Position numbers and translations under genes: made by a program
Origin: Anaerolineales bacterium
GTDB lineage: Bacteria > Chloroflexota > Anaerolineae > Anaerolineales > Villigracilaceae
DNA length: 64,000 bases
Reading direction: 5' to 3'
Assembly: GCA_030583905.1 (NCBI GenBank)
Contig: CP129481.1
Span: 992,001 to 1,056,000 of the forward strand
Notes under the pieces: generated by a model
The model's database searches: none
Seen by the model: the letters and a program-made list of their open reading frames with translations, nothing else
Told to the model about the DNA's origin: nothing
Part shown: positions 24,673 to 32,852 of the stretch, in pieces
Position numbering within the stretch: position 1 is the stretch's first letter
How the letters are laid out: every line of letters begins with the position of its first letter

Positions 24673-25035
24673 ATGACCGTTAAACATTCGAACGAAGTGG
24701 AAGTGAAAAACGTTGCCGCAGGGAAGGATACGACCATTCAGGTGTTGATCTCCTCAAAGGAGGGACCGAACTTCGCCTTGCGGAAGTTCTCCATGAAACC
24801 CGGCGGAGGGATGCCGCGCCATACCAATGAGGTGGAGCACGAGCAATACGTCCTGCGCGGCGAAGCGACCATCACCATCGGCGACGAGACGCATCACGTA
24901 AAGACGGGAGATGCAGTCTTTATCCCGGCGGGTGTGATCCATTCGTATGAGAATACGGGCGGAGAACCGTTCGAGTTTCTGTGCATCGTTCCCAACAAGG
25001 AGGATGTGATCAGGGTTGTGGATGAATCCTGCTAA
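24673..25035 (+). CDS. Cupin domain protein
   Basis: 120 residues, a single small beta-barrel. Cupin motif 1 is PRHTNEVEHEQYVLRGEATITIG, with His and Glu metal ligands, and motif 2 is GDAVFIPAGVIHSYENTG. Possible roles are small-molecule dioxygenase, isomerase or sensor; none can be chosen here. ACGGAGGAAAAT gives a strong ribosome binding site. It follows the STAS-like gene by 19 nt and may be co-transcribed with it. Confidence 0.88.
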   Translation: MTVKHSNEVEVKNVAAGKDTTIQVLISSKEGPNFALRKFSMKPGGGMPRHTNEVEHEQYVLRGEATITIGDETHHVKTGDAVFIPAGVIHSYENTGGEPFEFLCIVPNKEDVIRVVDESC

Positions 25036-25059
25036 GTTTGAATCCTTTGGGAGGCGTTG

Positions 25060-26271
25060 ATGAAGAAACTATTTCTGCTTGCATTGATTTTCATTACAGC
25101 CTGCTCGACTCCCCAGCCGCAGGTGACCGTGACTACGCCGCCGACGGTCACCGCCGCGCTGACATCCACGCCGCAGCCTACTTCAACTCCTGTTCCGCCC
25201 CCGACGCTCACCTTTACGCCTACTGCCGTCACATACTCCGCCGAGCAACTGGAGAGTATGACGGATGATGCGAAGATTGCGGCGGCGCGAGGGATGGCGG
25301 GAGATGCATTTGAGGATAGGACTAATGTGGAGGTAAGTGTGGAGGGGTCGGAGGCGACGTTTTTCAGTACGTATCGGACAACGGATGAATGGGGCAATAG
25401 TGTCAATAGGAATTTTACGGCAGGATGGGTGAATCTGGAGACGGGTGAAGTGGTCCCAGGATACAGCCCCATGGAATTGGTTGCGTTGTATGCGGAAGGG
25501 AATATGCCTGAGACATTTTTCTTTAATGGCGAAAAAGTCCACCTAGTGGAAGATACTGAGGGTCCGCTGGCTATGGCACAGGAGGCTACCTATCAAAGAG
25601 TGGACTACCCCGCGAAGATCACCTACTGGCAGAATGAGGAGGGAGAGATAGTGCTTGTAGACTGGCCTGCGTGGCCTGGGGGACCGAGAGGACTAGTCAC
25701 CTGTGTTATGAGCGAGGATGGTAGGTTGATACAACTACTGCCAGTGGATCTGGAAGTTAAATTGACTCTAGAAAACCTTAGTGCAAAGGAGAGAGAGGCG
25801 ATCTTTTCACTATTGACGCGTGATCATAGAAATCAAGATTTAGTTAAAGCGATAAATGATCCAAATGGGGTGGTAATCTCTGTGGGATTGCTAAAAAGTA
25901 CCACCCCAAGCTATTGGGGAGGGGACGAAAGCGAGTCACCTAGTACAGCGATGGGCTACTGGAAGAGATTTGAAAATGAGAGTACATCTGATACTATGGT
26001 GTGGTCTCATACGGCTGACTTACGAAATCCTGGGATTGTCGTTGCTTTTACTATTATTCCAGACAGATTGGTAAAAAACTGGAAGACAATAATAACTGAT
26101 GAAGACGGAGTATATCAAACTAGTAACTTGGCATCGAGTCTTGCAGTAGCAAACCAGACTACTGCAAGTAGGGGTGATTTCGATCGCTTATACTACGAAC
26201 CGTATATGAAGATAACGAAAGATTTGATGAAATATGGTGTGCGATTTGAGATGTTTGATGCTGGCAAGTAA
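25060..26271 (+). CDS. Lipoprotein of unknown function with Pro/Thr linker, AT-rich 3' half
   Basis: 403 residues. MKKLFLLALIFITAC is a signal with lipobox (I-T-A-C), followed by a Pro/Thr linker to about residue 55. The rest, from TYSAEQLESMTDDAKIAAA, has no family I recognise. The segment TYWQNEEGEIVLVDWPAWPGGPRG is Trp-rich. The first third has the codon use of the neighbourhood. From about 25700 the third positions become AT-rich and many rarer codons appear (AGA, ATA, CTA), as if the gene were a mosaic or of foreign origin. GGGAGG precedes ATG 25060. No terminator was found in the unusual 110-bp spacer that follows. Confidence 0.7.
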   Translation: MKKLFLLALIFITACSTPQPQVTVTTPPTVTAALTSTPQPTSTPVPPPTLTFTPTAVTYSAEQLESMTDDAKIAAARGMAGDAFEDRTNVEVSVEGSEATFFSTYRTTDEWGNSVNRNFTAGWVNLETGEVVPGYSPMELVALYAEGNMPETFFFNGEKVHLVEDTEGPLAMAQEATYQRVDYPAKITYWQNEEGEIVLVDWPAWPGGPRGLVTCVMSEDGRLIQLLPVDLEVKLTLENLSAKEREAIFSLLTRDHRNQDLVKAINDPNGVVISVGLLKSTTPSYWGGDESESPSTAMGYWKRFENESTSDTMVWSHTADLRNPGIVVAFTIIPDRLVKNWKTIITDEDGVYQTSNLASSLAVANQTTASRGDFDRLYYEPYMKITKDLMKYGVRFEMFDAGK

Positions 26272-26381
26272 TGATTGAAGTGCTTGTGTGAGTGTGTTAG
26301 GCTGAGTATGTATGGGGATGTTGCGGGGGGTAGTAATCGTGGTAGGCCTATTAGCGGGGATGTGAATTAATACTATGCTGT

Positions 26382-27092
26382 TTACAACGGCGTCTTCATC
26401 GGGATGCCCGCCTTGCGCGGATACTTCGGCGGCGTGGCGGCGACCTTGTCCACCAGCACAAGATAGCGGTCATCGGGCACGCCGGGCAATTCGACGGGGA
26501 TGACCTGTTTCAATTTTCCGCCCAACAACTTCATCGCTTTTTCAGCGGACTGCGCCTCGGCGGGTCCGCTTTCGCCTTTTTGCGCTAGCATCGTCCCGCC
26601 GACCTTGACGAGCGGAAGCAGGTATTCGCTCAGGATGTTGAGGTTGGCAACCGCGCGCGCCACAGCGTAATCATAAGATTCGCGGTGCGCAGGGTTTTGT
26701 CCCAGCGTTTCCGCGCGCGTCTGAATGACCTCCACATCCTCCAGCCCGAGCTTGCTGATGATGTGCTGGCAGAACATCGCCTTTTTGCCAACTGACTCCA
26801 CCAGCGTAACGTGCATGGTCGGATAGACGATCTTGAGGGGAATGCCCGGGAACCCCGCACCAGTTCCAACGTCCACGAGGCGAAGCGGGGGCATGCCTTT
26901 CCACGCCAGCACGCAGGAATATGAATCCAGAAAATGCTTGGTGCGGATCGACTCCACATCCCGAATGGCGGTCAGGTTGAATTTCTGATTCCACTCCACC
27001 AACTCCTTCTCGTAGTTGATGAGCGCCATCACCTGCCGCGCCGTAAGGTGGACATTGAAAAGCGTGCGGGCGTCGTTGATCAGGGCATCCAT
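26382..27092 (-). CDS. rsmG: 16S rRNA (guanine527-N7) methyltransferase
   Basis: 236 residues. SAM-binding motif LVDVGTGAGFPGIPLKIVYP and the N-terminal NQKFNLTAIRD match RsmG (GidB), which methylates G527 of 16S rRNA. A VARAVANLNILSEYLLPLVK segment and the late GVPDDRYLVLVDKV are typical. ATG 27092 is preceded at 7 nt by TATAAT on the minus strand and lacks a ribosome binding site, so a leaderless mRNA is suggested. An alternative GTG at 27119 would place the promoter inside the gene. Confidence 0.93.
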   Translation of the reverse strand: MDALINDARTLFNVHLTARQVMALINYEKELVEWNQKFNLTAIRDVESIRTKHFLDSYSCVLAWKGMPPLRLVDVGTGAGFPGIPLKIVYPTMHVTLVESVGKKAMFCQHIISKLGLEDVEVIQTRAETLGQNPAHRESYDYAVARAVANLNILSEYLLPLVKVGGTMLAQKGESGPAEAQSAEKAMKLLGGKLKQVIPVELPGVPDDRYLVLVDKVAATPPKYPRKAGIPMKTPL

Positions 27093-27099
27093 TGCGTTG

Positions 27100-27105
27100 A
27101 TTATA
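27100..27105 (-). promoter_or_regulatory. -10 element for a leaderless rsmG transcript
   Basis: TATAAT on the minus strand ends 7 nt before the rsmG ATG, the distance at which transcription would begin on or next to the start codon. No good -35 was seen. The same spacing is found at coaBC (30202-30207). Confidence 0.45.
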
Positions 27106-27111
27106 CCCAGT

Positions 27112-27164
27112 GCGGTCACAAATTGCGCTTTTTAGAGAAGGAGGAAAGCGCAATTTGTGACCGC
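27112..27164. repeat. Long perfect hairpin upstream of rsmG
   Basis: GCGGTCACAAATTGCGCTTT (27112-27131), a 13-nt loop, and its exact reverse complement (27145-27164): a 20-bp perfect stem. It has no adjoining T run in the minus direction, so it is not a plain terminator. Form suggests a small palindromic element or a protein-binding or RNA-stability structure. Confidence 0.7.
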
Positions 27165-27175
27165 GGGCATTATAT

Positions 27176-27209
27176 AAAACAAATGAGGACGGCAGCGCTG
27201 CCGTCCTCA
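27176..27209 (-). terminator. Intrinsic terminator of the DUF4349 gene
   Basis: A perfect 26-bp palindrome (TGAGGACGGCAGC and its complement, 27184-27209) lies 17 nt past the stop. On the minus strand it is followed by a T-rich tract (TTTGTTTTA). Confidence 0.8.
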
Positions 27210-27226
27210 CCGATACTTGTTTCTGT

Positions 27227-28189
27227 TTACTGCTGCTTTTTCTTGGCTTCGGGCTCGTCGACCTTTTCAATCTTCTTCCTGTTTCCGCGCATTTTGCGGT
27301 ACAGCGCGCGGACGCCGAGGAAGACCAGATAGAGCGGGATGCCGATGGTGATCAGGACGGGCACGGTGTTCAGGACGAAGTAGATAAGGAAATCCACAAA
27401 ACCCTGCCAGAAATAGATCAAGTCCTGGATGGCGTCGCGCGCGACGCCCTGCGGCTCCCAACCGCCGATCTCGATCGGTTGGATGGTCGCTTCGGCAACG
27501 ATGCGGATGCTGATGGCGGAAAGGGCGGCGGCTTCCTCGTAATATTTCATCTGCCCCTTGACGAGTTCGATCTGCTCGCGATAGTAAACCAATTGATTGA
27601 AGATGTTGACCACGTCCTCGGTTTCGGTGGCGGTCTCGAGGATGTCGGTCAATTGCCGTTCGGCGGCTTCGAGATTCTTCAGGCGGGATTGCAGATCCAC
27701 GTATTGCGCAGTGACATCCTGCCCGGAGCGTGTTTCGTTCTGCACTTCCACCGCGTTCTCTTTGATCTGATCCAGCGCGTCGTTCAGGCTCTCGGACGGC
27801 ACGCGGATGGTCAGTGTGGCTTCCGGCGCTTCGACGTTATTGCGGAAGGTTTTATATACATTGGAAGATACAACAAAACCGCCCATGGTGGTTGCCATGG
27901 TCTGGATCTCTTCCATGCGGGCTTCCACGTCCGCAACGACGATGGTGATCTCGGCGTTTTCGATGATCATCCGCTCGACGTTGGCGGCAGCGACTCCGCC
28001 TCCGCCCTGAGCCACGTCGCCTGCGTAATATTCTTCGCTGGCAGGGGCTTCCGCCATCATCGGCATGGGCGCGGAGTCATACATCGGCTCGATTGCGCTT
28101 TCCGAGGCGCCTTGCCGCGCCATGCTCCCGCACGCGGATAACACGATCGCCGCGATGACGATCAAACTAAATGGCAAAATCCGTTTCAT
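27227..28189 (-). CDS. DUF4349 lipoprotein
   Basis: 320 residues. Signal with lipobox (VLSAC), a Met/Pro/Gly-rich linker to about 70, then the DUF4349 domain: RMIIENAEITIVVADVEARMEEI, GGFVVSSN, ATLTIRVPSESLNDALDQI, and a long coiled coil (VDLQSRLKNLEAAERQLTDIL to YYREQIELVKGQMKYYEE). A C-terminal transmembrane helix (about 260-300) and a basic tail follow. The family is widespread and its function is not known; it seems to be an envelope protein anchored at both ends. GGAGAAGAAA precedes the ATG. Confidence 0.85.
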   Translation of the reverse strand: MKRILPFSLIVIAAIVLSACGSMARQGASESAIEPMYDSAPMPMMAEAPASEEYYAGDVAQGGGGVAAANVERMIIENAEITIVVADVEARMEEIQTMATTMGGFVVSSNVYKTFRNNVEAPEATLTIRVPSESLNDALDQIKENAVEVQNETRSGQDVTAQYVDLQSRLKNLEAAERQLTDILETATETEDVVNIFNQLVYYREQIELVKGQMKYYEEAAALSAISIRIVAEATIQPIEIGGWEPQGVARDAIQDLIYFWQGFVDFLIYFVLNTVPVLITIGIPLYLVFLGVRALYRKMRGNRKKIEKVDEPEAKKKQQ

Positions 28190-28255
28190 TTTCTTCTCCT
28201 TTTACCTTTGGTGATTTCTCTTCCAAAGGACGAACATTCGAGAGAAATAGTTCCG

Positions 28256-28987
28256 CTACCAGCCTTCCGCGATGCGTGCCGCGTGCTTTTCTGGCAGACC
28301 TGCCTCGCGGATGCGCTCCTGCACTTCGGCAATGTTGTATTCCGCGCGGCGCGGAGTCCAGGTCTGTGCATCGGTATCGTAGATGGCGTAGGCGGCGCGC
28401 GGGTCACGGTCGCGGGGTTGACCGACCGATCCGGGGTTCAGGATCAGCTTCGGGCGGAGTTGGATCGGAACATCCGGCTTGGTGTATTCGAGGGTGACGC
28501 GGTCGGTCTTTTCATCCTTTGCAAAGATGCTCTGGATGTGTGAATGTCCGACAAAACACCAGGGCGTTTCAAAGTGGTCGAAGTTCAGGCGCGCGGTCAG
28601 CGCGTTCAGGATGTATTCCCACAGCGGGTCGCGCGGACTGCCGTGCGCGATGGTCGCATCGCCGCGCACTTTTGTCCTTTCGGGAAGCGAGCGGATGAAA
28701 TCCATATTGCTGGCGTTGAGCACTTTTTCGTGGTGCATCAGCGAGCGCTTTGCCTCGCCGTTGAACGTCTCCAGCGACATCTTGCCGATCACCGCCACAT
28801 CATGGTTGCCCATCAGGCAGGTGAGATTGGGGATCTCGCGCACTTCCTCCACCACGGCGTTCGGGTCGGGTCCATACCCGACGAGGTCGCCGAGGCACCA
28901 GGTCTCGTCCACATGCCCCGCATCGTTCAAGACCGCCTTGAGCGCGGTGAAATTCGCATGAATATCCGACATGACTAAAATACGCAT
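28256..28987 (-). CDS. Metallophosphoesterase (YfcE/diadenosine-type)
   Basis: 243 residues. All calcineurin-like motifs are present: MSDIHANFTAL, GDLVGYGPDP, GNHD, a mid His in IAHGSPRD, and GHSH. The two-metal centre is thus complete. The closest general class is the small bacterial phosphodiesterase/Ap4A hydrolase-like group. ATG 28987 is one base from the coaBC stop, so the two genes are co-transcribed, coaBC first. No signal peptide. Substrate unknown. Confidence 0.87.
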   Translation of the reverse strand: MRILVMSDIHANFTALKAVLNDAGHVDETWCLGDLVGYGPDPNAVVEEVREIPNLTCLMGNHDVAVIGKMSLETFNGEAKRSLMHHEKVLNASNMDFIRSLPERTKVRGDATIAHGSPRDPLWEYILNALTARLNFDHFETPWCFVGHSHIQSIFAKDEKTDRVTLEYTKPDVPIQLRPKLILNPGSVGQPRDRDPRAAYAIYDTDAQTWTPRRAEYNIAEVQERIREAGLPEKHAARIAEGW

Positions 28988-28988
28988 A

Positions 28989-30194
28989 TCACTCCAACAG
29001 CCGTGCAACGTGTTCGATGATTTTTTCAGCCGCTTCGTTCTTGCTCATCAACGGCAGGTCTTCCTTCTCGCCGTCTTTGAACAACAAGGTGATGCGGTTC
29101 GTCTCAACGGCAAAGCCCGCATCCGGCGCGGAGATGTCGTTGGCGGCGATGAGATCCAAACCTTTGGATTGTAACTTCTCGGAGGCGTTTTCGAGAAGGG
29201 CTTGACTCTCCGCCGCAAACCCGACCATGACCTTAAAACGCTTCTTTCCTGACTTTGAACCTGATACCGTTTTCAAGATATCCGGCGCCGCCTCAAGCTC
29301 GATCTGCGGAATCCCGTCCCGTTTTTTCAGCTTCTCTTTGGCGATTTGCTTCGGGCGGAAGTCCGCCGCTGCCGCCGCCATGATGAGCGCATCCGCGGAT
29401 TCGTTCATCAACGCATCAAGCATCTCCTGCACGCTCTCCACGCGGACGACCTTCGCACCAACAGGCGGAGTCAATGCCGTCGGCGTGGTGATGAGCGTGA
29501 CGTCCGCGCCGGCGTCAATGGCGGCTTGCGCGAGCGCGTAGCCCTGCTTTCCGCTGGAGCGGTTGGTCAGCACACGGACCGGGTCGAGCGCTTCCTGCGT
29601 GCCGCCGGCGGTGACGACGACTCGTTTGCCAGTGAGTGTTCCATTTTTTCCAAGCGCCGCGCGGATGTGACCGAGGATCTCCGTCGGTTCGATCATACGT
29701 CCCACGCCGGAAAGACCCGAAGCGAGGTGCCCCGTTGCGGGTCCAGCGACCAGACATCCGCGAGAGAGAAGCGTGTTGAGATTTTCCTGCGTAGCGGGAT
29801 GGTCGAACATCCCGCCGTCCATCGCTGGCGCGATCAGGATCGGACAAATCGCCGCCAAGGCTGTGACCGTGAGCAGGTTGTCCGCGATGCCGTGCGCGAG
29901 TTTTGCCATGGTGCTGGCGGTGCAGGGCGCGATGACGAGCAGGTCGGCGGTTTTGCCGAGGCTGACGTGCATGACGTGCGCTTCGTCGCCCCACAGGTCT
30001 GGGTCGGTGAAGGCGCGGCGACCCGTGACGGATTGGAAGGTGAGCGGTGTGATGAATTTTTCCCCCGCACCTGTCAGGATGACATCTACCTGCGCGCCCG
30101 CCTGCGTGAGTTTGGAGGCGAGGTCTGCGGCTTTGTACGCGGCAATCGACCCTGTGACGCCAAGAAGGATGTGTTTGCCTGAAAGGATGGACAT
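28989..30194 (-). CDS. coaBC: Bifunctional phosphopantothenoylcysteine decarboxylase/phosphopantothenate-cysteine ligase
   Basis: 401 residues. The N-terminal CoaC flavoprotein domain begins SGKHILLGVTGSIAAYKAADLAS and has the active-site His in DLWGDEAHVMHVSLG and the PAMDGGM motif. The C-terminal CoaB domain begins GKRVVVTAGGTQEALDPVRVLTNRSSGKQG, with the later AAAAADFRPK. Together they turn 4'-phosphopantothenate and Cys into 4'-phosphopantetheine on the way to CoA. ATG 30194 lies 7 nt after a minus-strand TATAAT and has no ribosome binding site. It is divergent from the aromatic operon. Confidence 0.95.
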   Translation of the reverse strand: MSILSGKHILLGVTGSIAAYKAADLASKLTQAGAQVDVILTGAGEKFITPLTFQSVTGRRAFTDPDLWGDEAHVMHVSLGKTADLLVIAPCTASTMAKLAHGIADNLLTVTALAAICPILIAPAMDGGMFDHPATQENLNTLLSRGCLVAGPATGHLASGLSGVGRMIEPTEILGHIRAALGKNGTLTGKRVVVTAGGTQEALDPVRVLTNRSSGKQGYALAQAAIDAGADVTLITTPTALTPPVGAKVVRVESVQEMLDALMNESADALIMAAAAADFRPKQIAKEKLKKRDGIPQIELEAAPDILKTVSGSKSGKKRFKVMVGFAAESQALLENASEKLQSKGLDLIAANDISAPDAGFAVETNRITLLFKDGEKEDLPLMSKNEAAEKIIEHVARLLE

Positions 30195-30201
30195 ATCAAA
30201 G

Positions 30202-30207
30202 ATTATA
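30202..30207 (-). promoter_or_regulatory. -10 element for a leaderless coaBC transcript
   Basis: TATAAT on the minus strand, 7 nt before the ATG at 30194, the same spacing as at rsmG. A matching -35 is weak. Confidence 0.45.
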
Positions 30208-30249
30208 CTGCCAACCTTAAAAAGATAAATGTGAGATTTCAATTCCCCC

Positions 30250-30278
30250 TTGACTCATCCACACGACGGGCATAGAAT
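30250..30278 (+). promoter_or_regulatory. Promoter of the aromatic biosynthesis operon
   Basis: -35 TTGACT (30250-30255), exactly 17 nt, -10 TAGAAT (30273-30278). The start site is expected near 30285, only a few bases before the leader peptide ATG at 30289. Confidence 0.8.
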
Positions 30279-30288
30279 AGCGCCCAAC

Positions 30289-30366
30289 ATGCTTAAGTCC
30301 GCCCGCTGGTTTGCGTATTTTTATTTTTACGGTTTCCGAAATTCGGTTGCCGTTGGTGGCGCTTAA
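30289..30366 (+). CDS. Aromatic leader peptide of the aro operon attenuator
   Basis: A 25-codon frame that starts MLKSAR, runs WFAYFYFYGF, and ends SVAVGGA with TAA at 30364-30366. Eight of the ten residues in the run are Trp, Phe or Tyr (one W, four F, three Y), which is the signature of a ribosome-stalling leader such as pheL or trpL but mixed for all three aromatic acids. It lies between a strong promoter and an intrinsic terminator, upstream of genes of the common aromatic pathway. It begins about 4 nt after the predicted transcription start, so it may be translated leaderless. No ribosome binding site is visible. Confidence 0.85.
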   Translation: MLKSARWFAYFYFYGFRNSVAVGGA

Positions 30367-30427
30367 GTAAACAGAGAAAATAAATCTGTATGCAAAAGAG
30401 CGAGACCACACGGTCTCGCTCTTTTTT
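30292..30427 (+). promoter_or_regulatory. Translation-dependent transcription attenuator
   Basis: Three alternative pairings can be drawn. 1:2 is CTTAAGT-CCGCC (30292-30303) with GGTGG-CG-CTTAAG (30355-30367). 2:3, the antiterminator, is GGT..CGCTT (30355-30364) with GAGCG..ACC (30398-30407), two mismatches inside. 3:4 is the terminator (30394-30427). A ribosome paused on the aromatic codons (30307-30336) would cover arm 1 and free arm 2 to block the terminator. A ribosome reaching the stop codon covers arm 2 and lets the terminator form. The mechanism is inferred from the classical trp/phe model. Confidence 0.8.
30394..30427 (+). terminator. Attenuator terminator of the aro operon
   Basis: AAAAGAGCGAGACC, loop ACAC, GGTCTCGCTCTTTTTT. 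A 10+ bp stem with a T run, yet no gene other than the leader peptide lies upstream on this strand, which is what marks it as an attenuator. Confidence 0.88.
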
Positions 30428-30450
30428 GTTACCTCAGCCCATCACCCCCA

Positions 30451-30495
30451 TCCCCTCTCCCAATCCCCTTCGGGGACGCTTCGCGGGGAGAGGGG
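30451..30495. repeat. Palindromic repeat before aroH
   Basis: CCCCTCTCCC (30452-30461) and GGGGAGAGGGG (30485-30495) flank an inner CCCC-TTC-GGGG hairpin. It lies between the attenuator terminator and the aroH ribosome binding site and looks like one of the dispersed intergenic palindromes. Confidence 0.6.
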
Positions 30496-30512
30496 AGCAT
30501 AAGGAGAAATGT

Positions 30513-30884
30513 ATGCCAATCCGTGGAATACGCGGCGCGACCACTGTCCCCGCAGACGAGCCAGACCTGATCCTGCAAGCCACGCGCGAACTGCTGGAGG
30601 CGATCCTCGCCGAAAACGACGACATGCGTCCCGAAGACATCGCCAGCGCGGTCTTCACCGTCACCGACGATCTCGCCTCCACCTTCCCGGCGCAGGCGGC
30701 GAGACAAATGGGCTGGGGACTCGTCCCGATGCTGTGCGCGCGCGAGATCCCCGTGCCGGACAGCCTGCCGCGTGTCGTCCGTGTGCTGGTGCATTGGAAC
30801 ACGGACATGCCGCAGAGCGATGTCACCCACGTCTATTTGCGGGACGCGGTCAGGCTGCGCCCTGACTTGATTTCGGCGCAGTAA
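30513..30884 (+). CDS. aroH: Chorismate mutase, AroH class
   Basis: 123 residues. Rearranges chorismate to prephenate, the branch to Phe and Tyr. MPIRGIRGATTVPADE is the AroH-type start; active-site features known from the Bacillus enzyme are seen: Arg in IRGATT, Cys and Glu in VPMLCAREI, Arg in RVVRVLVHW, and the end HVYLRDAVRLRPDL. ATG 30513 follows AAGGAGAAATGT. First enzyme gene after the attenuator. Confidence 0.93.
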   Translation: MPIRGIRGATTVPADEPDLILQATRELLEAILAENDDMRPEDIASAVFTVTDDLASTFPAQAARQMGWGLVPMLCAREIPVPDSLPRVVRVLVHWNTDMPQSDVTHVYLRDAVRLRPDLISAQ

Positions 30885-30926
30885 AATAAAACATAGTGGT
30901 CTCGACCACCAAAATAGGAGAATAGA

Positions 30927-31973
30927 ATGATCATCATCATGAAACCCAACTACACCCCACAGCAACTGGAAGCGGTGGTCGCCGCCGTCACAGCGCACGG
31001 ACTGACTCCGCACATCACCTACGGAGTGGAAACCGCCATCGTCGCCGCAGTGGGGGAGTTCAATATCCCGTCGCTGGACCCGTTCGAAGTGTTGGAAGGA
31101 GTCGAAAGCGTGAAGCGGATTTCCCAGCCGTTCAAACTCGGCTCGCGTCAAGTGCATCCTGAAAATTCCGTCTTCCCCATCGACGGCTTCACCATTGGTG
31201 GGAATGACATCGCCATTATCGCGGGACCGTGCTCGGTGGAGTCGAAAAGCCAAATCCTGGAAACAGCCCACGCGGTGAGAGAGGCGGGCGCGAATGCGCT
31301 TCGCGGCGGAGTCTTCAAACCGCGCACATCGCCATATTCCTTTCAGGGACTTGGCGAGCAAGGTCTCGAATTTCTCGCCGAAGCGCGCGAGCAGACGGGC
31401 ATGCCCATCGTGGTCGAGATCATGTCGCAGACGCAGCTCGAAGTGATGCTCAAATACGTGGACGTTTTTCAAGTCGGCGCGCGCAACATGCAGAACTTCA
31501 ACCTTCTGCGCGCGCTTGGTGAAACGCGCAAAACGGTTTTGCTCAAACGCGGCTTGAGCGCCACCATCGAAGAACTGTTGATGTCCGCCGAGTATCTGCT
31601 CGCGGGCGGAAACAAACAGGTCATTTTGTGCGAGCGCGGCATCCGCACGTTCGAGACCGCCACGCGCAACACCACCGACATCAACGCGATCCCCGTCTTG
31701 AAAAAACTCACGCACCTGCCCGTTATTCTCGATCCGTCCCACTCCACGGGGCATCATGATTACGTCGCCGCGATTGCCCGCGCCGCGATTGCTGCTGGCG
31801 CCGATGGACTCATCGTCGAAGTCCATCCCGATCCCGCGCAGGCGGTCTCCGACGGCAAGCAATCGCTCCGACCCGAAAAATTTGCTGAGATGGTCAGGCA
31901 GGTAAAAGCGATCGCCGAGATCATGGGGCGCCGCATCGCGCCGATCAAGAAGCCTGCCACGGCTGGATGGTAA
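30927..31973 (+). CDS. aroF: 3-deoxy-7-phosphoheptulonate synthase (DAHP synthase, type I beta)
   Basis: 348 residues. Condenses phosphoenolpyruvate and erythrose 4-phosphate, the entry to the shikimate pathway. An N-terminal ferredoxin-like regulatory domain (1-75) precedes the barrel, which has [58 protein letters not shown] and [10 protein letters not shown]. These are the substrate and metal binding motifs of the AroF/KDOPS class. GGAGAATAGA precedes ATG 30927. The first-domain type suggests possible feedback control in addition to attenuation. Confidence 0.95.
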   Translation: MIIIMKPNYTPQQLEAVVAAVTAHGLTPHITYGVETAIVAAVGEFNIPSLDPFEVLEGVESVKRISQPFKLGSRQVHPENSVFPIDGFTIGGNDIAIIAGPCSVESKSQILETAHAVREAGANALRGGVFKPRTSPYSFQGLGEQGLEFLAEAREQTGMPIVVEIMSQTQLEVMLKYVDVFQVGARNMQNFNLLRALGETRKTVLLKRGLSATIEELLMSAEYLLAGGNKQVILCERGIRTFETATRNTTDINAIPVLKKLTHLPVILDPSHSTGHHDYVAAIARAAIAAGADGLIVEVHPDPAQAVSDGKQSLRPEKFAEMVRQVKAIAEIMGRRIAPIKKPATAGW

Positions 31974-32839
31974 ACATGGAGGATGGCTTTTCACTAAAAG
32001 ATTCAACCGTTGGAATACTTGGATTGGGACTCATGGGCGGCTCGCTTGCGATGAGTCTCAAAGGGAAGTGCGCGTGCCTGATCGGATTCGACTCGCATCC
32101 ACTCACGCTCGAACTTGCTCTTTCCAAGGGAATCATTGACCACGCTGAAAGCGACTCTGCCAACTTCCACGCCCAAGTCGATATCTTGATTCTGGCAACG
32201 CCTGTTCCATCCATCTTGAACTTTCTCGAACAACTGCTAGCCATCATCTCCCATCCCTGCATCGTCATGGACATCGGCTCCACAAAACGCGATATTCTAC
32301 AAGCCATGTCTGTGTTGCCCGAAGCCTTCGACCCCATTGGCGGACATCCCATCTGTGGCAAGGAAACGCTCGGCTTGCAAAACGCGGATGAAGATTTATA
32401 CCAAAACGCCCCGTTCATCGTCACGCCATTGGAACGCACCAGCGAAAGAGCAAAATCCGCCGTGATGCAAGTCGTTTCTGCTATTGGCGCGAACCTCATA
32501 GAAATGACCGCCGAAGAGCACGACCTCATCCTTGCATCCACAAGTCATTTACCGTTTTTATTATCTTCTACACTTGCCCATTCCACTCCGCGCGAGTTTG
32601 CGCCCTTCATCGGACCAGGCTTTCGCTCGACATCCCGCCTTTCTGGAACGCCCGCCCATATGATGCTGGGAATTTTGAAGTCCAATCGTGATAATGTGCT
32701 GAACGCGATTCAAAATTTCCGGAACTCGCTCGATGAAATGGAATCCGCCCTGAAAGCGGAAAACTACGCCGAACTTGAAGCGCTCTTGAATCAAGCGAAA
32801 GAATCTCACGCCGCTTTGACCGCGGACAGTGGACGATAG
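31967..32839 (+). CDS. tyrA: Prephenate dehydrogenase
   Basis: 290 residues. NAD(P) motif [33 protein letters not shown] and the substrate-side [30 protein letters not shown], with the following [13 protein letters not shown], are characteristic of TyrA. Makes 4-hydroxyphenylpyruvate from prephenate. The frame overlaps the aroF stop; ATG 31976 is an alternative start. There is no pheA in the window, so the Phe branch is elsewhere. Confidence 0.93.
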   Translation: MVNMEDGFSLKDSTVGILGLGLMGGSLAMSLKGKCACLIGFDSHPLTLELALSKGIIDHAESDSANFHAQVDILILATPVPSILNFLEQLLAIISHPCIVMDIGSTKRDILQAMSVLPEAFDPIGGHPICGKETLGLQNADEDLYQNAPFIVTPLERTSERAKSAVMQVVSAIGANLIEMTAEEHDLILASTSHLPFLLSSTLAHSTPREFAPFIGPGFRSTSRLSGTPAHMMLGILKSNRDNVLNAIQNFRNSLDEMESALKAENYAELEALLNQAKESHAALTADSGR

Positions 32840-32852
32840 ACCAATTACTGCA

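Noticed and set aside
30217..30411. Minus-strand frame across the aro leader
   Set aside because: It reads opposite the promoter, leader peptide and terminator and has no ribosome binding site or similarity.
30429..32006. Antisense open frame of 525 codons over aroH-aroF
   Set aside because: Opposite the clear aroH and aroF genes; no family signature; caused by codon bias in GC-rich DNA.
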